Positions 1 through 10,191 are shown, counted from the first letter of the stretch. The stretch is 64,000 nt of DNA from Bacillota bacterium (GCA_014896485.1 JADBKH010000013.1:23124-87123), one strand, 5' to 3'. The notes: generated from the sequence alone by a model not told the origin. Numbers and translations are program-made.

Positions 1-324
1 ACGTAAGGATGGTGCCTGTTGGTCGCTTTCCCGGGCAGTCAAGCGGAGTTGTCCCGTACCTTGCCGACTCTGGCGTTCGACGATCCAAGATTGTCCGTCA
101 TCGGTTTGCAGGACGATGCGCCCGTGCAAGGGTTCATCCTCCGAGCGGCGATAGCGGCTCCCCTTTTTGGGAAAACCGAAGAGGACACTGCGCAGCAAGT
201 CCAACAGGGTAGATTTTCCAGCCTCGTTGGGGCCTTCTAGGAGCACCAGTCCGCTGCCTAGGCCCGTGAGCTGGAAGCGGCGCAGGGCGCCGAAATGCCG
301 TGTGGCCACCTCAACGATCTGCAT
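1..324 (-). CDS. YhaN/SbcC-like AAA ATPase, N-terminal part (runs off left edge)
   Basis: Reverse-strand translation from ATG at 324: MQIVEVATRHFGALRRFQLTGLGSGLVLLEGPNEAGKSTLLDLL...; Walker A GPNEAGKST; overlaps the 3' end of the YhaO-like gene. Confidence 0.8.
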   Translation of the reverse strand, partial: MQIVEVATRHFGALRRFQLTGLGSGLVLLEGPNEAGKSTLLDLLRSVLFGFPKKGSRYRRSEDEPLHGRIVLQTDDGQSWIVERQSRQGTGQLRLTARESDQQAPSLR

Positions 325-1615
325 CGTCTTCCTCCAACAGCCGGCGCAGTGCACGCCGGGCGCTTTGTTGCAACCACGTTGGGGGCAAAGTAGCGATCAC
401 TTCTGGCAAGCGCTCGCGCAGCAAGCGCACATGCGCACTGCGGGTAGCGGTCAACTCGGCTGTGATCGCTTCCAGCAGGGCTGTACGTGCTTCTGGATCG
501 GCAGCGATCGCTTCGGCCATTTGCAGTAGGGCACCGCTAAAGCCATGGGGGTCGGGAGTGGCGAGCGCTTCGGGGCGCACGTTCGGCAGGATCTGCTCGA
601 TATAGACGAAGTCGGGGCGTTCTGCCTCGCCATCGCGCAACCACTGCAGCACTTCTGCTTGCACAGCTTCGTCCTGCAGGGCGGCGACTTCTGCCCCCCC
701 TTCGACGGTAAGGCGTGCCACGCATCCGCGGGTGCGTCTGTCTACTCCTGCCTGCCGGCGCAGGGCTTGCTTTGCAGCGAGCAGCGCCTCATTGAGACTG
801 GTCTCATCCGCCTGTCCCGGCAGGGTGATCCGTTCTTGCAGGAAGCGAACATCGTCGACTGCAACAAACGAGGGATGGGGAATTCCGGCTTCGTCGACAC
901 GGATCAGCAGGCAGCCCCGGTCCCCGCTCTCACCGAAGTCACGGCCTTGCGGATTGCCGGGGTAGCAGACCAGGGGAGCTGCCTCGTGCAGCGTGCGGTG
1001 GGCGTGGATGTGGCCGAGGGCCCAGCAGTCAAACGGCTCCCTGAGCAGATCGTCCAGCCGGCAGGGCGCGTCGTTCTCATGGGCCGGATCTCCACCGACG
1101 TTGGTATGCAGCAGAGCAACCGCAAAAGGGGCACTGTCTTGCCGGTGAAAACGAGACGCGTAATTGTCGGCGACAAAGCGACTGGGGTAGCTGATGCCGT
1201 AGATTTGAGCCAGCTCCCGTTGATCTAGCAGGACGGGGAAGCTGGCCACATGCCCACTGGGAAAGATCGTCAAGTTCTCGGGTGGCTTGAGGCGGGGACG
1301 TTGCGCATCGAGCGGGTCATGGTTGCCGGCGACAGCAAAGACAGGAATGCCCGCTTCTCCCAACCGATGTACCCCATCGTAGAAGCGCTGTTGCGCGATT
1401 AGGTTGCGATCGGCGGTGTCGAACAGATCCCCGCCCAAGGTGACGAAAGCGGCCTGGTGGGCGATGGCTAAGTCGACGATGCGCTCCCATGCGCGATAGG
1501 TTGCTTGTTGCAAACGTTCCATCAGCCAAGGTTGACGGAGGGCCAGCCAGCGAAAGGGAGTCCCCAGATGCAGGTCTGCCGCATGGACGAAGCAAAAGGG
1601 TTCCATACGCTTCAT
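311..1615 (-). CDS. YhaO/SbcD-like metallophosphoesterase (DNA repair exonuclease family)
   Basis: ORF 311..1630; HAADLHLG, GGDLFD, AGNHD, GHIH metallophosphoesterase motifs; start chosen at MKRMEPF. Confidence 0.85.
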   Translation of the reverse strand: MKRMEPFCFVHAADLHLGTPFRWLALRQPWLMERLQQATYRAWERIVDLAIAHQAAFVTLGGDLFDTADRNLIAQQRFYDGVHRLGEAGIPVFAVAGNHDPLDAQRPRLKPPENLTIFPSGHVASFPVLLDQRELAQIYGISYPSRFVADNYASRFHRQDSAPFAVALLHTNVGGDPAHENDAPCRLDDLLREPFDCWALGHIHAHRTLHEAAPLVCYPGNPQGRDFGESGDRGCLLIRVDEAGIPHPSFVAVDDVRFLQERITLPGQADETSLNEALLAAKQALRRQAGVDRRTRGCVARLTVEGGAEVAALQDEAVQAEVLQWLRDGEAERPDFVYIEQILPNVRPEALATPDPHGFSGALLQMAEAIAADPEARTALLEAITAELTATRSAHVRLLRERLPEVIATLPPTWLQQSARRALRRLLEEDDADR

Positions 1616-1662
1616 CGTAACGCCGCACACGCGTGTTTTGAAGGGGCAGGCGGCAAGTTACC

Positions 1663-1691
1663 TTGACAGGAGCGGACCAGCATTGTATTGT
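1663..1691 (+). promoter_or_regulatory. sigmaA-like promoter for tRNA-Tyr
   Basis: TTGACA (1663-1668), 17 nt spacer, TATTGT (1686-1691), just upstream of the tRNA. Confidence 0.6.
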
Positions 1692-1699
1692 AGCCGCTT

Positions 1700-1781
1700 G
1701 GAGAGGTTCCCGAGCGGCCAAAGGGGGCAGACTGTAAATCTGCTGGCGATGCCTTCGCTGGTTCGAATCCAGCCCTCTCCA
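1700..1781 (+). tRNA. tRNA-Tyr(GTA), class II with variable arm
   Basis: GGAGAGG...CCTCTCC acceptor stem, anticodon loop CTGTAAA (GTA at 1734-1736), GGTTCGAATCC T-arm, long variable arm. Confidence 0.93.
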
Positions 1782-1792
1782 GTACATAAGGA

Positions 1793-1828
1793 GAAAAGCG
1801 CAACCTCCCCAAAGAGGTTGCGCTTTTC
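1793..1828. terminator. Bidirectional-looking terminator hairpin between tRNA-Tyr and the pirin gene
   Basis: 15-bp perfect stem GAAAAGCGCAACCTC / GAGGTTGCGCTTTTC, loop CCCAAA. Confidence 0.75.
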
Positions 1829-1844
1829 GTCTTTCTCATGGCGT

Positions 1845-2843
1845 CTAGGGGGTATCGCCGTCGGTTGGGGTCGTGCCCTGCAGATGGGTGGCAGGGATAC
1901 GTCCCATCCGGCCGGTCTGGTAATCTTCGATGGCCTGGAGGATCTCTTCGCGTGTATTCATCACGAAAGGTCCCCACGTCACGATTGGCTCGCGGATCGG
2001 TGCACCACCCAGCAGCAGCACCTCGAAATAGGGGCTGTATTCAGTCTGTTGCTTGCGATCGGCCGTCAGGGTGATCGCTTCTCCCGGGCCAAAGAAGACC
2101 AGCTGACCATCGTGAAGGGGCACCTTATCGGGACCTGCAAAGCCACGCCCGACCAACACGTAGACGAGGGCATTGAAATCCTTGCGCCACGGCAAGCGCA
2201 GCTGGGCGCCTGGCAAGATCGAGGCGTGCAGGTAATCAATGGGCGTCCAGGTAACGCCGGGACCACGATAGCCGCCGATCTCCCCTGCAATGATGCGGAT
2301 CATCGCCGAGCCATCGGCGTTGGCAACCCTTTGTACCCGTTCTTTGGAAATTTCCTGGTAACGGGGAGGCGTCCATTTCAGGGCGCGGGGCAGGTTGACC
2401 CACAGCTGGGTGCCATGAAAAAGTCCTCCATGTTCATACAGCGACTGGGGTGGCACCTCGTCATGCAAAATGCCGCTGCCCGCCGTCATCCATTGGGTGT
2501 CTCCGTCACGGATGAGACCTCCGCCGTCGTTGGAGTCGGTGTGCTGGAAGGCACCGTCGAGGATATAGGTGACCGTCTCAAAGCCACGATGGGGATGCCA
2601 GGGGGCGCCCCGGGCCTCTTTCGGCCCCCAAAAGATCGGTCCGATGTGATCCAACAGCAGGAATGGATCGGTGTGTGTCAGGGAAATTTCTCCTGGAAAG
2701 GGCCGTCGGACGGGGAAACCCGCACCCTCCAGTTGGCGGTGTGCTGTGACAACTTGCAGAGGCAGGCGTTCAATAGCTGTCGGAGGCGGTGCAGTGACAC
2801 GCGGGAGGACCAGCAGTTGTTGTGTCTGCAGCGTTTGCATCTT
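1845..2843 (-). CDS. Pirin family protein
   Basis: ORF 1845..2915; DPFLLLDHIGP, HPHRGFETVTYILDGAFQHTDS, GDTQWMTAGSGILHDE pirin motifs; start taken at MQTLQTQQ. Confidence 0.85.
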   Translation of the reverse strand, partial: KMQTLQTQQLLVLPRVTAPPPTAIERLPLQVVTAHRQLEGAGFPVRRPFPGEISLTHTDPFLLLDHIGPIFWGPKEARGAPWHPHRGFETVTYILDGAFQHTDSNDGGGLIRDGDTQWMTAGSGILHDEVPPQSLYEHGGLFHGTQLWVNLPRALKWTPPRYQEISKERVQRVANADGSAMIRIIAGEIGGYRGPGVTWTPIDYLHASILPGAQLRLPWRKDFNALVYVLVGRGFAGPDKVPLHDGQLVFFGPGEAITLTADRKQQTEYSPYFEVLLLGGAPIREPIVTWGPFVMNTREEILQAIEDYQTGRMGRIPATHLQGTTPTDGDTP

Positions 2844-2938
2844 CACACCACTCTTCCTTTTCGTAAGTACCAGTTGCAGTATAGTCCATCCGGAAGGAAA
2901 GGGCAAACCCATCAAAGCGACTAGATCACTTTATGTAT

Positions 2939-2968
2939 TTGACATGAAGAGAAGCAGCACGGTATGCT
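2939..2968 (+). promoter_or_regulatory. Putative promoter of the LacI-family gene
   Basis: TTGACA, 18 nt, TATGCT. Confidence 0.4.
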
Positions 2969-3025
2969 TTTTCTGAAATCGGTACACAAAATTGTTTCAC
3001 ATCCCTGCCTACTGCCGGTTTCGAG

Positions 3026-4105
3026 GTGGATGCCGTGGAGCGCGTAACGATTCGTACCGTTGCTGCAGAGTCTGGGGTCTCCCCAGCGACGGTTTCTCGT
3101 GTACTGAACCGTCCCGAACGGGTTGAGGCGCATACGCGGGCCAAGGTCATTGCGGCCATGGAACGCTTGGGCTTTCAGCCAAGTGCGTTGGCACAAGGGT
3201 TGAGTCGCAAGGTGACACAGGCCATTGGCGTGCTCGTTCCCGGATTGGTGGATTTCTTCTTCCCAGAATGGTACGAAAGTGTCTCCCGTGCCGCAGAACG
3301 TTCGGGGCGTCGTCTCCTGCTGTTTGATGCCAAACACAGTGCGCAACGTACCGAAGAGGGATTTGCCTTTCTGGCGGCCCATCGGGTCGACGGTATCCTT
3401 TTTTGCAGTCGGCCGATCGATCCCTATCTTCCGCTGATTCGGCGTCTGAATGTCCCCGTGGTCTTGGCCCTGACCCAATCCGCTCGAGATCCGGTGACTG
3501 CCTTTAAGGTCGACGATGTAAAGGCGATGTTTGATGCGGTGGCATACCTGATCTCCCGTGGACACGAGCAGATTGCCTTGATCTCTGGACCACCACAGGA
3601 CAGTATTGCCGGAACGACGCGTCTGCAAGGTTATCGGCAGGCGCTGCGACATTTTCGCTTGCCGTTGCGCACCGAGTGGATTGGGTACGGGGGCTTTCGG
3701 TTTGAAGATGGCTATCGCGCGATGCAAGAACTGCTTTCAGCGGCTGTCCGGCCGGCCTTTACGGCTGTGGTTGCCGCAAGTGATGAAATGGCCCTCGGCG
3801 CCATCCGCTGCTTGCACGATCAGGGTCTTCGGGTCCCAGAAGATCTTTCCGTCATGGGATTTGACGACCTGCGCCTGGCGCGTATGACCACGCCGACGCT
3901 GACCACCGTCGCCCAGCCGTTTGCAGAGATCGGCGAACGGGCGACGGAAGCGCTGATTGCTGCCATCGATGCCGGCGAGAAATACACGACGGGAGGCATC
4001 CACTACTTACCCCACCGTATTGTACAGCGGGAGTCGGTCTTGCCTCAGGGAGTTAGCACACAGGGTGCCCTGACTCCTACAGCCAATGAAGGGAGCGAAT
4101 CATGA
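3026..4105 (+). CDS. LacI family transcriptional regulator
   Basis: VTIRTVAAESGVSPATVSRVLN HTH plus periplasmic-binding-like domain; intact. Confidence 0.9.
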   Translation: MDAVERVTIRTVAAESGVSPATVSRVLNRPERVEAHTRAKVIAAMERLGFQPSALAQGLSRKVTQAIGVLVPGLVDFFFPEWYESVSRAAERSGRRLLLFDAKHSAQRTEEGFAFLAAHRVDGILFCSRPIDPYLPLIRRLNVPVVLALTQSARDPVTAFKVDDVKAMFDAVAYLISRGHEQIALISGPPQDSIAGTTRLQGYRQALRHFRLPLRTEWIGYGGFRFEDGYRAMQELLSAAVRPAFTAVVAASDEMALGAIRCLHDQGLRVPEDLSVMGFDDLRLARMTTPTLTTVAQPFAEIGERATEALIAAIDAGEKYTTGGIHYLPHRIVQRESVLPQGVSTQGALTPTANEGSES

Positions 4106-5403
4106 GGAAACACAAGGCATTCGGGCTTTTTGGCGGTGCGCTGCTCGGTGCCGCGGTGCTGTTGGCCGGCTGCGGCAGCGGCAACGCGGCCAATCAACCG
4201 TATAGCTCCGGTGGAAATGCAACCCAGACAGCCGGTAGTGGTCCAGTCACCCTCAACGTCTACATGGACCGGGACCCATCGGGTACGTTGGAGAAGGTGG
4301 CCTAGGAATTCAACCAAAAGTACCAAGGCCAAATTCAGGTGAAGATGCAGCAGGCCCCGCCTTCGACCGATGACTACCATTCGATGGCGGTCCGTCAACT
4401 GCAGGCCAAAAGTCCGGAAGTCGATGTCTATGCGATTGACGTCATCTGGGTGCCAGAGTTTGCAGCAGCAGGGTGGGTCAAGGATCTGACCGACAAGCTC
4501 TCGCCGATGAAGGGTGATTACCTCGAGGGACCCATGAATGCAGTGACCTATCAAGGCAAGATGTATGCGGCCCCCTACCGCACCGACACAGGGGTGCTCT
4601 ACTACCGCTCGGATCTGGTCTCCGCGCCGCCAAAGACGTGGACCGATTTGGAAAACGATGCCAAGGCCGGCATGGCCAAAGGGGTGGCCAACGGCTTTGT
4701 CTGGCAGGGCAAACAGTATAAGGGCCTGATCTGCGATTTCCTGGAGTTTGTCTGGAGCAATGGCGGCGATGTCCTCGATGCGGACGGCAAGGTCGTGGTC
4801 AACCAGCCGCAGGCGGTCTAAGCATTGACTGAGATGAAAAAGCTTGTAGACAGTGGCATTTCCCCCAAGGGCGTACTCTCCTATCAAGAAGACGACGCGC
4901 AGAATGTCTTTCGTCAGGGCAACGCGGTCTTCATGCGCAACTGGCCGTATGCCTGGGCGCTCAACCAAGCGAGCAATTCCCCTGTCAAGGGCAAGATTGG
5001 AGTGGCGCCATTACCGACCGGTCCCAGCGGAACGACCCCTTACTCCTGCCTGGGTGGTTGGAACCTGGCAATCAACAGCTACAGCAAGCATCCCGATCAA
5101 GCTTGGACTTTCATCCAGTACATGATGAGCCCGCAAGTCCAGAAAGAGATCGCCCTTGGAGCGAGTTATGAAGGGACCTACAAGGCCATCTATCAAGATC
5201 CGGATGTGATCAAAGCCAATCCCTTCTTCAAAGATCTTTACAACGTTTTGGTCAACACCAAACCGCGTCCGGTAACGCCGTACTATCCGCAGATCAGCCA
5301 GTCCCTGCAAAACCACGTCTCGGCCGCGTTGGCCGGTTCAGAGACGCCCCAGCCGGCATTGGATGCAGCTGCAAACGAGATTCAGACCGCGATCAACCAG
5401 TAG
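4102..5403 (+). pseudogene. Sugar ABC transporter substrate-binding lipoprotein, interrupted by two in-frame stops
   Basis: Lipobox LLAGCGSG; one continuous frame (4102, 4339 and 4825 are in the same frame) broken by TAG at 4303-4305 and TAA at 4819-4821. Confidence 0.85.
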
Positions 5404-5463
5404 GAGCAATGCCGGGAAAAGTGGGCTGAGCGTCGTAAAAATGCGGCGCCGGGCTCCTTTTTT
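5402..5463 (+). terminator. Possible attenuator/terminator between binding protein and first permease
   Basis: AGGAGC (5402-5407) pairs with GCTCCT (5453-5458), followed by a T run. Confidence 0.35.
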
Positions 5464-5479
5464 AGAGGGGAGGTTGGAG

Positions 5480-6412
5480 ATGGCGACAGACATGCCGACG
5501 TTGCAGGTACCGCCCCCGACGTCAGCGCAGCGAAGCCTATACGGCCTGGTGGATGGTAGCGCCTGCGCTGGTGGTCATCGCTGGGGTTGCTTTCTATCCT
5601 GTAGGGTATTCCATTTACCTCTCGCTGTTTAACATGCACCTGCAGTTTCCACAGTTGACCCATTTTTTGGAGCTTCGCAATTACATCCATCTTTTTTCGG
5701 GGAGCGAATTTTGGCTCGCGCTGCGTAACACGATCTTCTGCACGGCTGTTTCGATCTTGTTGGAAACAGCGCTGGGCCTGTGCTTTGCCCTACTGATGCA
5801 CAAGCGCTCTCCCATTCAGGGGGTTTTACGTGCGGCCATCTTGGTGCCTTGGGCCATTCCGGCGGTCGTTTCTTCCCAGGCATGGCGGCTGATGTTCAAT
5901 GACAGTGAAGGGGTGATCAACGATCTGTTGACCCGCCTGCACCTCCTTCCGCATTACATTGCCTGGCTGGGGCAACCGGGGACGGCAATGGTGGCGATCA
6001 TCACCACCGATGTATGGAAGACCACTCCTTTTATGGCCCTGCTGTTGTTGGCAGGGTTGCAGATGATCCCCGAAGATCTCAATGAAGCTGCGGCAGTCGA
6101 AGGCGCTAGCCCCTGGAAGCGCTTTTGGCGGATTACCTTTCCACTGCTGCAGCCCACCCTGGTCGTTGCGCTCATCTTCCGTACCCTCGATGCAGTGCGG
6201 GTCTTCGATGTGATCAACATCATGACCGGTGGTGGACCCGCCAACCAGACAGAGAGCCTTTCCATCTTTGCCTACAAGTACCTGTTCAACCAGCTCAACA
6301 TGGGCTTCGGATCGGCGATTGCCGTCCTTACGTTCCTCCTGGTCTTTCTGATCAGCCTAATCTAATCTACATCCGCGTACTGGGCAACCCTGCTGCCGAG
6401 GAGGTGCGCTGA
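5480..6412 (+). pseudogene. Sugar ABC transporter permease (MalF/UgpA-like), frameshifted at both ends
   Basis: SD GGGGAGGTTGGAG then ATG 5480; the MATDMPTLQVPPPTSAQRS frame must shift to reach EAYTAWWMVAPALVV...; C-terminal shift at tandem CTAATCTAAT 6357-6366 to reach IYIRVLGNPAAEEVR*. Confidence 0.85.
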
Positions 6413-7271
6413 TGGTCGCTTCCACGCCGAAGAGACGGCGATTCCGCGTGCGATGGGGGAAAGTGGGATATTGGGCTGCGGCGATCGCGACGATTGCCTT
6501 TGTTCTCTTTCCGTTTTACTGGCAGATCAACACGTCGCTTAAACCGCAGGCGATCCTGCATGCGGTCCCGGCCCATTGGTGGCCAGGTAGTCATCCTCAC
6601 TGGGGGAACTATCTCGATGTCTTTCGACTCCATCCGTTTGCCCGCTACCTGCTCGACAGCTTAGTCGTTTCGGTGATGACGACATTGCTGGCCTTGCTGT
6701 TTGCGGCCTTTGCCGGATATGCGCTCGGCCGGTTGCACTTTCGGGGCAAGGCTCCGACCCTTTTCGTGGTGCTGGCCGTCTCGATGTTTCCGCCCATTGC
6801 GATCATCAGTCCCCTCTACATCATGTTTTACCAAGCCGGCCTGCTCAGCAGCTATCCGGGCTGATCATCCCTTACCTGACGTTTGCGCTGCCTTTGGACA
6901 TGTGGAATTTGACCAACTTCTTCCGTCAAATCCCCAAGGAGATGGAAGAGGCGGCATTCGTCGACGGAGCCGGGAGGTTGCGGGCCTTTTGGCAAGTGGT
7001 GCTTCCCCTGGCCGGACCGGGGATGTTTACCACGGCCATCCTGACGTTTATCCAGGCTTGGAACGAATACATGATCGCTTTAACTTTCAATACTGCCGAT
7101 CAGCGGCGTACGGTACCCCCGGGCATTGCAATGTTTCAGGGGCAGTTTGACATTCCTTGGGATCAGATCTCAGCAGCTTCGGCGATCGTGACGATTCCGC
7201 TGGTCATCCTGGTGCTGATCCTGCAACGCCGTATCGTCGCGGGATTGACAGCTGGCGCAGTCAAAGGGTAA
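6412..7271 (+). pseudogene. Sugar ABC transporter permease (MalG/UgpE-like), frameshifted
   Basis: ORF 6412..6864 ends ...GLLSSYPG*; the continuation LIIPYLTFALPLDMWNLTNFFRQIPKEMEEAAFVDGAG is in the next frame; a 1-nt deletion near 6858-6862 explains this. Confidence 0.85.
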
Positions 7272-7414
7272 CGGGATTCAGATAGGCTGTCTTGCCTGGG
7301 GGGAGAGGCGGGACGAGCCAGGCAAAGATCGAGGGGTCATCGGATGGCGCAGTTATCAAAAGATGCCTATGCTTGGAAAGCATGGAGTCGAACGGCGAGG
7401 AGGCCAATACATCG

Positions 7415-10084
7415 ATGGAAGCAGCCGAAGAGGTCTTGTTGCGGGATGGACAGACGGCGATGGTGCGCACTGCTACGGAAACCGATCATGCGCTTGTCGC
7501 TGCATTTGTACGAGCATACACTGCAGAGCCACATCTGTTGGCGTTGTTTGGTGTGGACAGTCCGCTGGAGAGCCGTCTGCCAGGGCAGCGGCACACCCTG
7601 TTGGCCTACCAGGGGAGTGGGGAGGCGCTTCAACTGATCGGCGCAGCCGTGTGGGTGCGCCCAGAGGAGCAGGCGGAGACGGCCGAGGTTGGCTTTCTCG
7701 TCCATCCTGCCAAGCGCCGGCTGGGTTTGGCCTCGATCCTGTTGGAGCGGTTGGCGCTCTCCGCACTCCAGACCGGCATCCACGTCTTTGAAGCGCTTTT
7801 GGCACAGGAGAACCGGGAGATGCTTCAAGTGTTACAGGGCAGTGGCTTTGAGCTGCTTCCCCAAGAAGCCCCGCCGGGTTGGGTGCGCCTGCGCTTTGCC
7901 ATTCGGCCCAACCGCCGCAGCATCGAGATGTCCGAACGGCGAGAGCGGGTGGCGACCATCGCCTCTCTGGTGCCGTTTTTTCGTCCGAAAAGCGTCGCTG
8001 TCATCGGTGCTTCCCGCAACCCCGATGCGATTGGGCGGCGGATCTTCGATTACCTGATCTTCAATCGCTTTCAGGGGCCCGCCTACCCGGTCAACCCTTC
8101 TGCACAGGTGGTTGGCTCTGTGGTGGCCTACCCCAGTGTGAGCGCGATTCCGGGCCCGGTCGATCTGGCAGTGATCGCAGTGCCACGCGACGCGGTCTTG
8201 GGAGTGATCGAGGAATGTGGCAAGAAGGGCATCCGCGCGGCTGTCATCATTACGGCCGGTTTTTCGGAAACCGGCCGTGAAGGGCGGGCATTGCAGGCGC
8301 GGCTGGTCGAAGTGGCGCACAGCTACGGTATGCGCATTATCGGCCCCAACGGACTGGGCCTGATCAACACGGACCCCGCGATTCGTCTCAACGCCAGTTT
8401 TTCGCCGATCTTTCCGCCCCACGGGCATGTGGCGATGTCTTCGCAAAGTGGCGCACTCGGTTTAGCCATCCTGCAGTACGCCCAGCAGATGGAGCTGGGC
8501 CTTTCCAATTTTGTAAGTATTGGAAACAAAGCGGATGTTTCCGGCAACGATTTGATGGAGTACTGGGAGGAAGACCCCCAGACCGACGTGATCCTGCTCT
8601 ACCTGGAGTCGATTCGCAATCCGGTGCGCTTTGCCCGCGTCGCCCGGCGTGTCGGGTGCAAGAAACCCGTGATCGTCGTCAAAAGTGGGCGGACCTCTGC
8701 CGGACACCGTGCGGCGGGTTCCCACACGGCTGCACTGGCCGCCAACGAGAGCCTCGTCGACGCGCTCTTCGCCCAGTCCAGGGTGTTGCGGGTGGATACC
8801 TTGGAAGAAATGTTCGATCTGGCCGCGCTGCTGGCCGATCAGCCCTTGCCTGCCGGCCGACGGGTCGCTGTCGTCACCAACGCGGGTGGTCCTGGGATCT
8901 TGGCCACCGATGCCCTTGCATCAATGGGACTCGAGGTTTCCGAAACTCCAGAAGCGTTGCGTGAGCAGCTGCGTCCCTTCCTTCCGGCAGAAGCGAGCCT
9001 GCACAATCCGGTTGATATGATTGCTTCAGCAACCGCGGATCAGTTTCGACAGACCCTGGAAAAGATGCTCAGCGAGCCTGGGTACGATGCGGCGATGGCC
9101 ATCTTCATTCCAGTTGGGTTGACAGCGACTGCCGAAGTGGCCGAGGCGATTCGCCAGGCTGTTCGCGCGACACGGACTCGGGGGATCGTCAAGCCGGTGA
9201 TCGCTGTCCTGATGGATCAGCAGGCTCCTGCGACGATCGAGGTGGATGGCACCGTAGTGCCCAACTACCGTTTTCCCGAAAGTGCCGCCCGCGCTCTGGC
9301 ACGGGCCTATCAATATGCCCAGTGGCGCACCGAACCGGAGGGCAACATTCCCGATTTTCCCGATTTGGACATTGATAGAGCCCGAGCATTGGTTCGCGAG
9401 GCACAGGCAGAAGGGAAAGATTGGCTCTCTCCGGAAGAGATTGAACGTTTGTTTGCATGCTTCCACTTGCCTACGGTGACCAGCAGGGTGGTGCCTACAC
9501 CCGATGAAGCGGGGGCCGCTGCAGAGCAGCTCGGATTTCCGGTCGTCGTCAAGATGGTCTCGCAGACGTTGCAACATAAGTCCGAGTGGGGAGGCGTCGT
9601 TGTCGGCTTGCAAGAGGGTGCAGCTGTGCGTGACGCGTGTGCATCGATTGCTGCACGACTGCACGCTTCGGGGCATGCGGACGAGCTGGACGGCTTTCTT
9701 ATCCAACAGCAGGTTGTTGGCGGTATCGAGTTGATGGTCGGAATGACGCATGATCCGCAATTTGGCCCACTGGTGGCTTTTGGCTTGGGGGGCATCTATG
9801 TCGAGGTGCTGCGAGACGTGGTCTTTCGCATTACGCCACTGACGGATCGGAATGCCTACGAGATGGTACGCAGCATCCGCGGCTATCGGCTCTTGGAAGG
9901 CTTCCGGGGAACGCCTCCTGCCGATGTTGCTGCCATTGAAGAACTGTTGCTGCGCGTCTCCCGGATGGTCGAAGAACTACCTGAATTGGCCGAGCTGGAC
10001 CTCAATCCCGTCATCGCCTTGCCTCAGGGCGAAGGGTGTCGCATTGTCGATGCGCGGGTGCGTCTTCTCGGTTCCTTGACTTAG
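7415..10084 (+). CDS. N-terminal GNAT domain fused to ADP-forming acyl-CoA synthetase-like domains (Pat-like protein acyltransferase)
   Basis: GNAT-like region with VGFLVHPAKRRLGLAS; CoA-binding KSVAVIGASRNPDAIGRRIFDYL; ATP-grasp-like C-terminus FPVVVKMVSQTLQHKSEWGGVVVGL; alternative starts 7292/7382. Confidence 0.75.
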   Translation: MEAAEEVLLRDGQTAMVRTATETDHALVAAFVRAYTAEPHLLALFGVDSPLESRLPGQRHTLLAYQGSGEALQLIGAAVWVRPEEQAETAEVGFLVHPAKRRLGLASILLERLALSALQTGIHVFEALLAQENREMLQVLQGSGFELLPQEAPPGWVRLRFAIRPNRRSIEMSERRERVATIASLVPFFRPKSVAVIGASRNPDAIGRRIFDYLIFNRFQGPAYPVNPSAQVVGSVVAYPSVSAIPGPVDLAVIAVPRDAVLGVIEECGKKGIRAAVIITAGFSETGREGRALQARLVEVAHSYGMRIIGPNGLGLINTDPAIRLNASFSPIFPPHGHVAMSSQSGALGLAILQYAQQMELGLSNFVSIGNKADVSGNDLMEYWEEDPQTDVILLYLESIRNPVRFARVARRVGCKKPVIVVKSGRTSAGHRAAGSHTAALAANESLVDALFAQSRVLRVDTLEEMFDLAALLADQPLPAGRRVAVVTNAGGPGILATDALASMGLEVSETPEALREQLRPFLPAEASLHNPVDMIASATADQFRQTLEKMLSEPGYDAAMAIFIPVGLTATAEVAEAIRQAVRATRTRGIVKPVIAVLMDQQAPATIEVDGTVVPNYRFPESAARALARAYQYAQWRTEPEGNIPDFPDLDIDRARALVREAQAEGKDWLSPEEIERLFACFHLPTVTSRVVPTPDEAGAAAEQLGFPVVVKMVSQTLQHKSEWGGVVVGLQEGAAVRDACASIAARLHASGHADELDGFLIQQQVVGGIELMVGMTHDPQFGPLVAFGLGGIYVEVLRDVVFRITPLTDRNAYEMVRSIRGYRLLEGFRGTPPADVAAIEELLLRVSRMVEELPELAELDLNPVIALPQGEGCRIVDARVRLLGSLT

Positions 10085-10191
10085 CCCATGTGGGCCGCTA
10101 CACTAACGTAAGAAGCAATGTTCTTTATTTACTAAATGCCGCTTTATTTGAACGATAACTTTTTGAGCAGGTGAGATGGAGGGTTGTATCC

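Noticed and set aside
2975-3000. TGAAA-N16-TTTCA as a LacI operator upstream of 3026
   Set aside because: Half-sites are too short and the spacing is atypical for LacI-family palindromes.
4303-4821. Stop-codon reassignment or selenocysteine/pyrrolysine-type readthrough in the binding protein
   Set aside because: Two different stops (TAG, TAA) plus frameshifts in the two neighbouring permeases fit pseudogenisation better.
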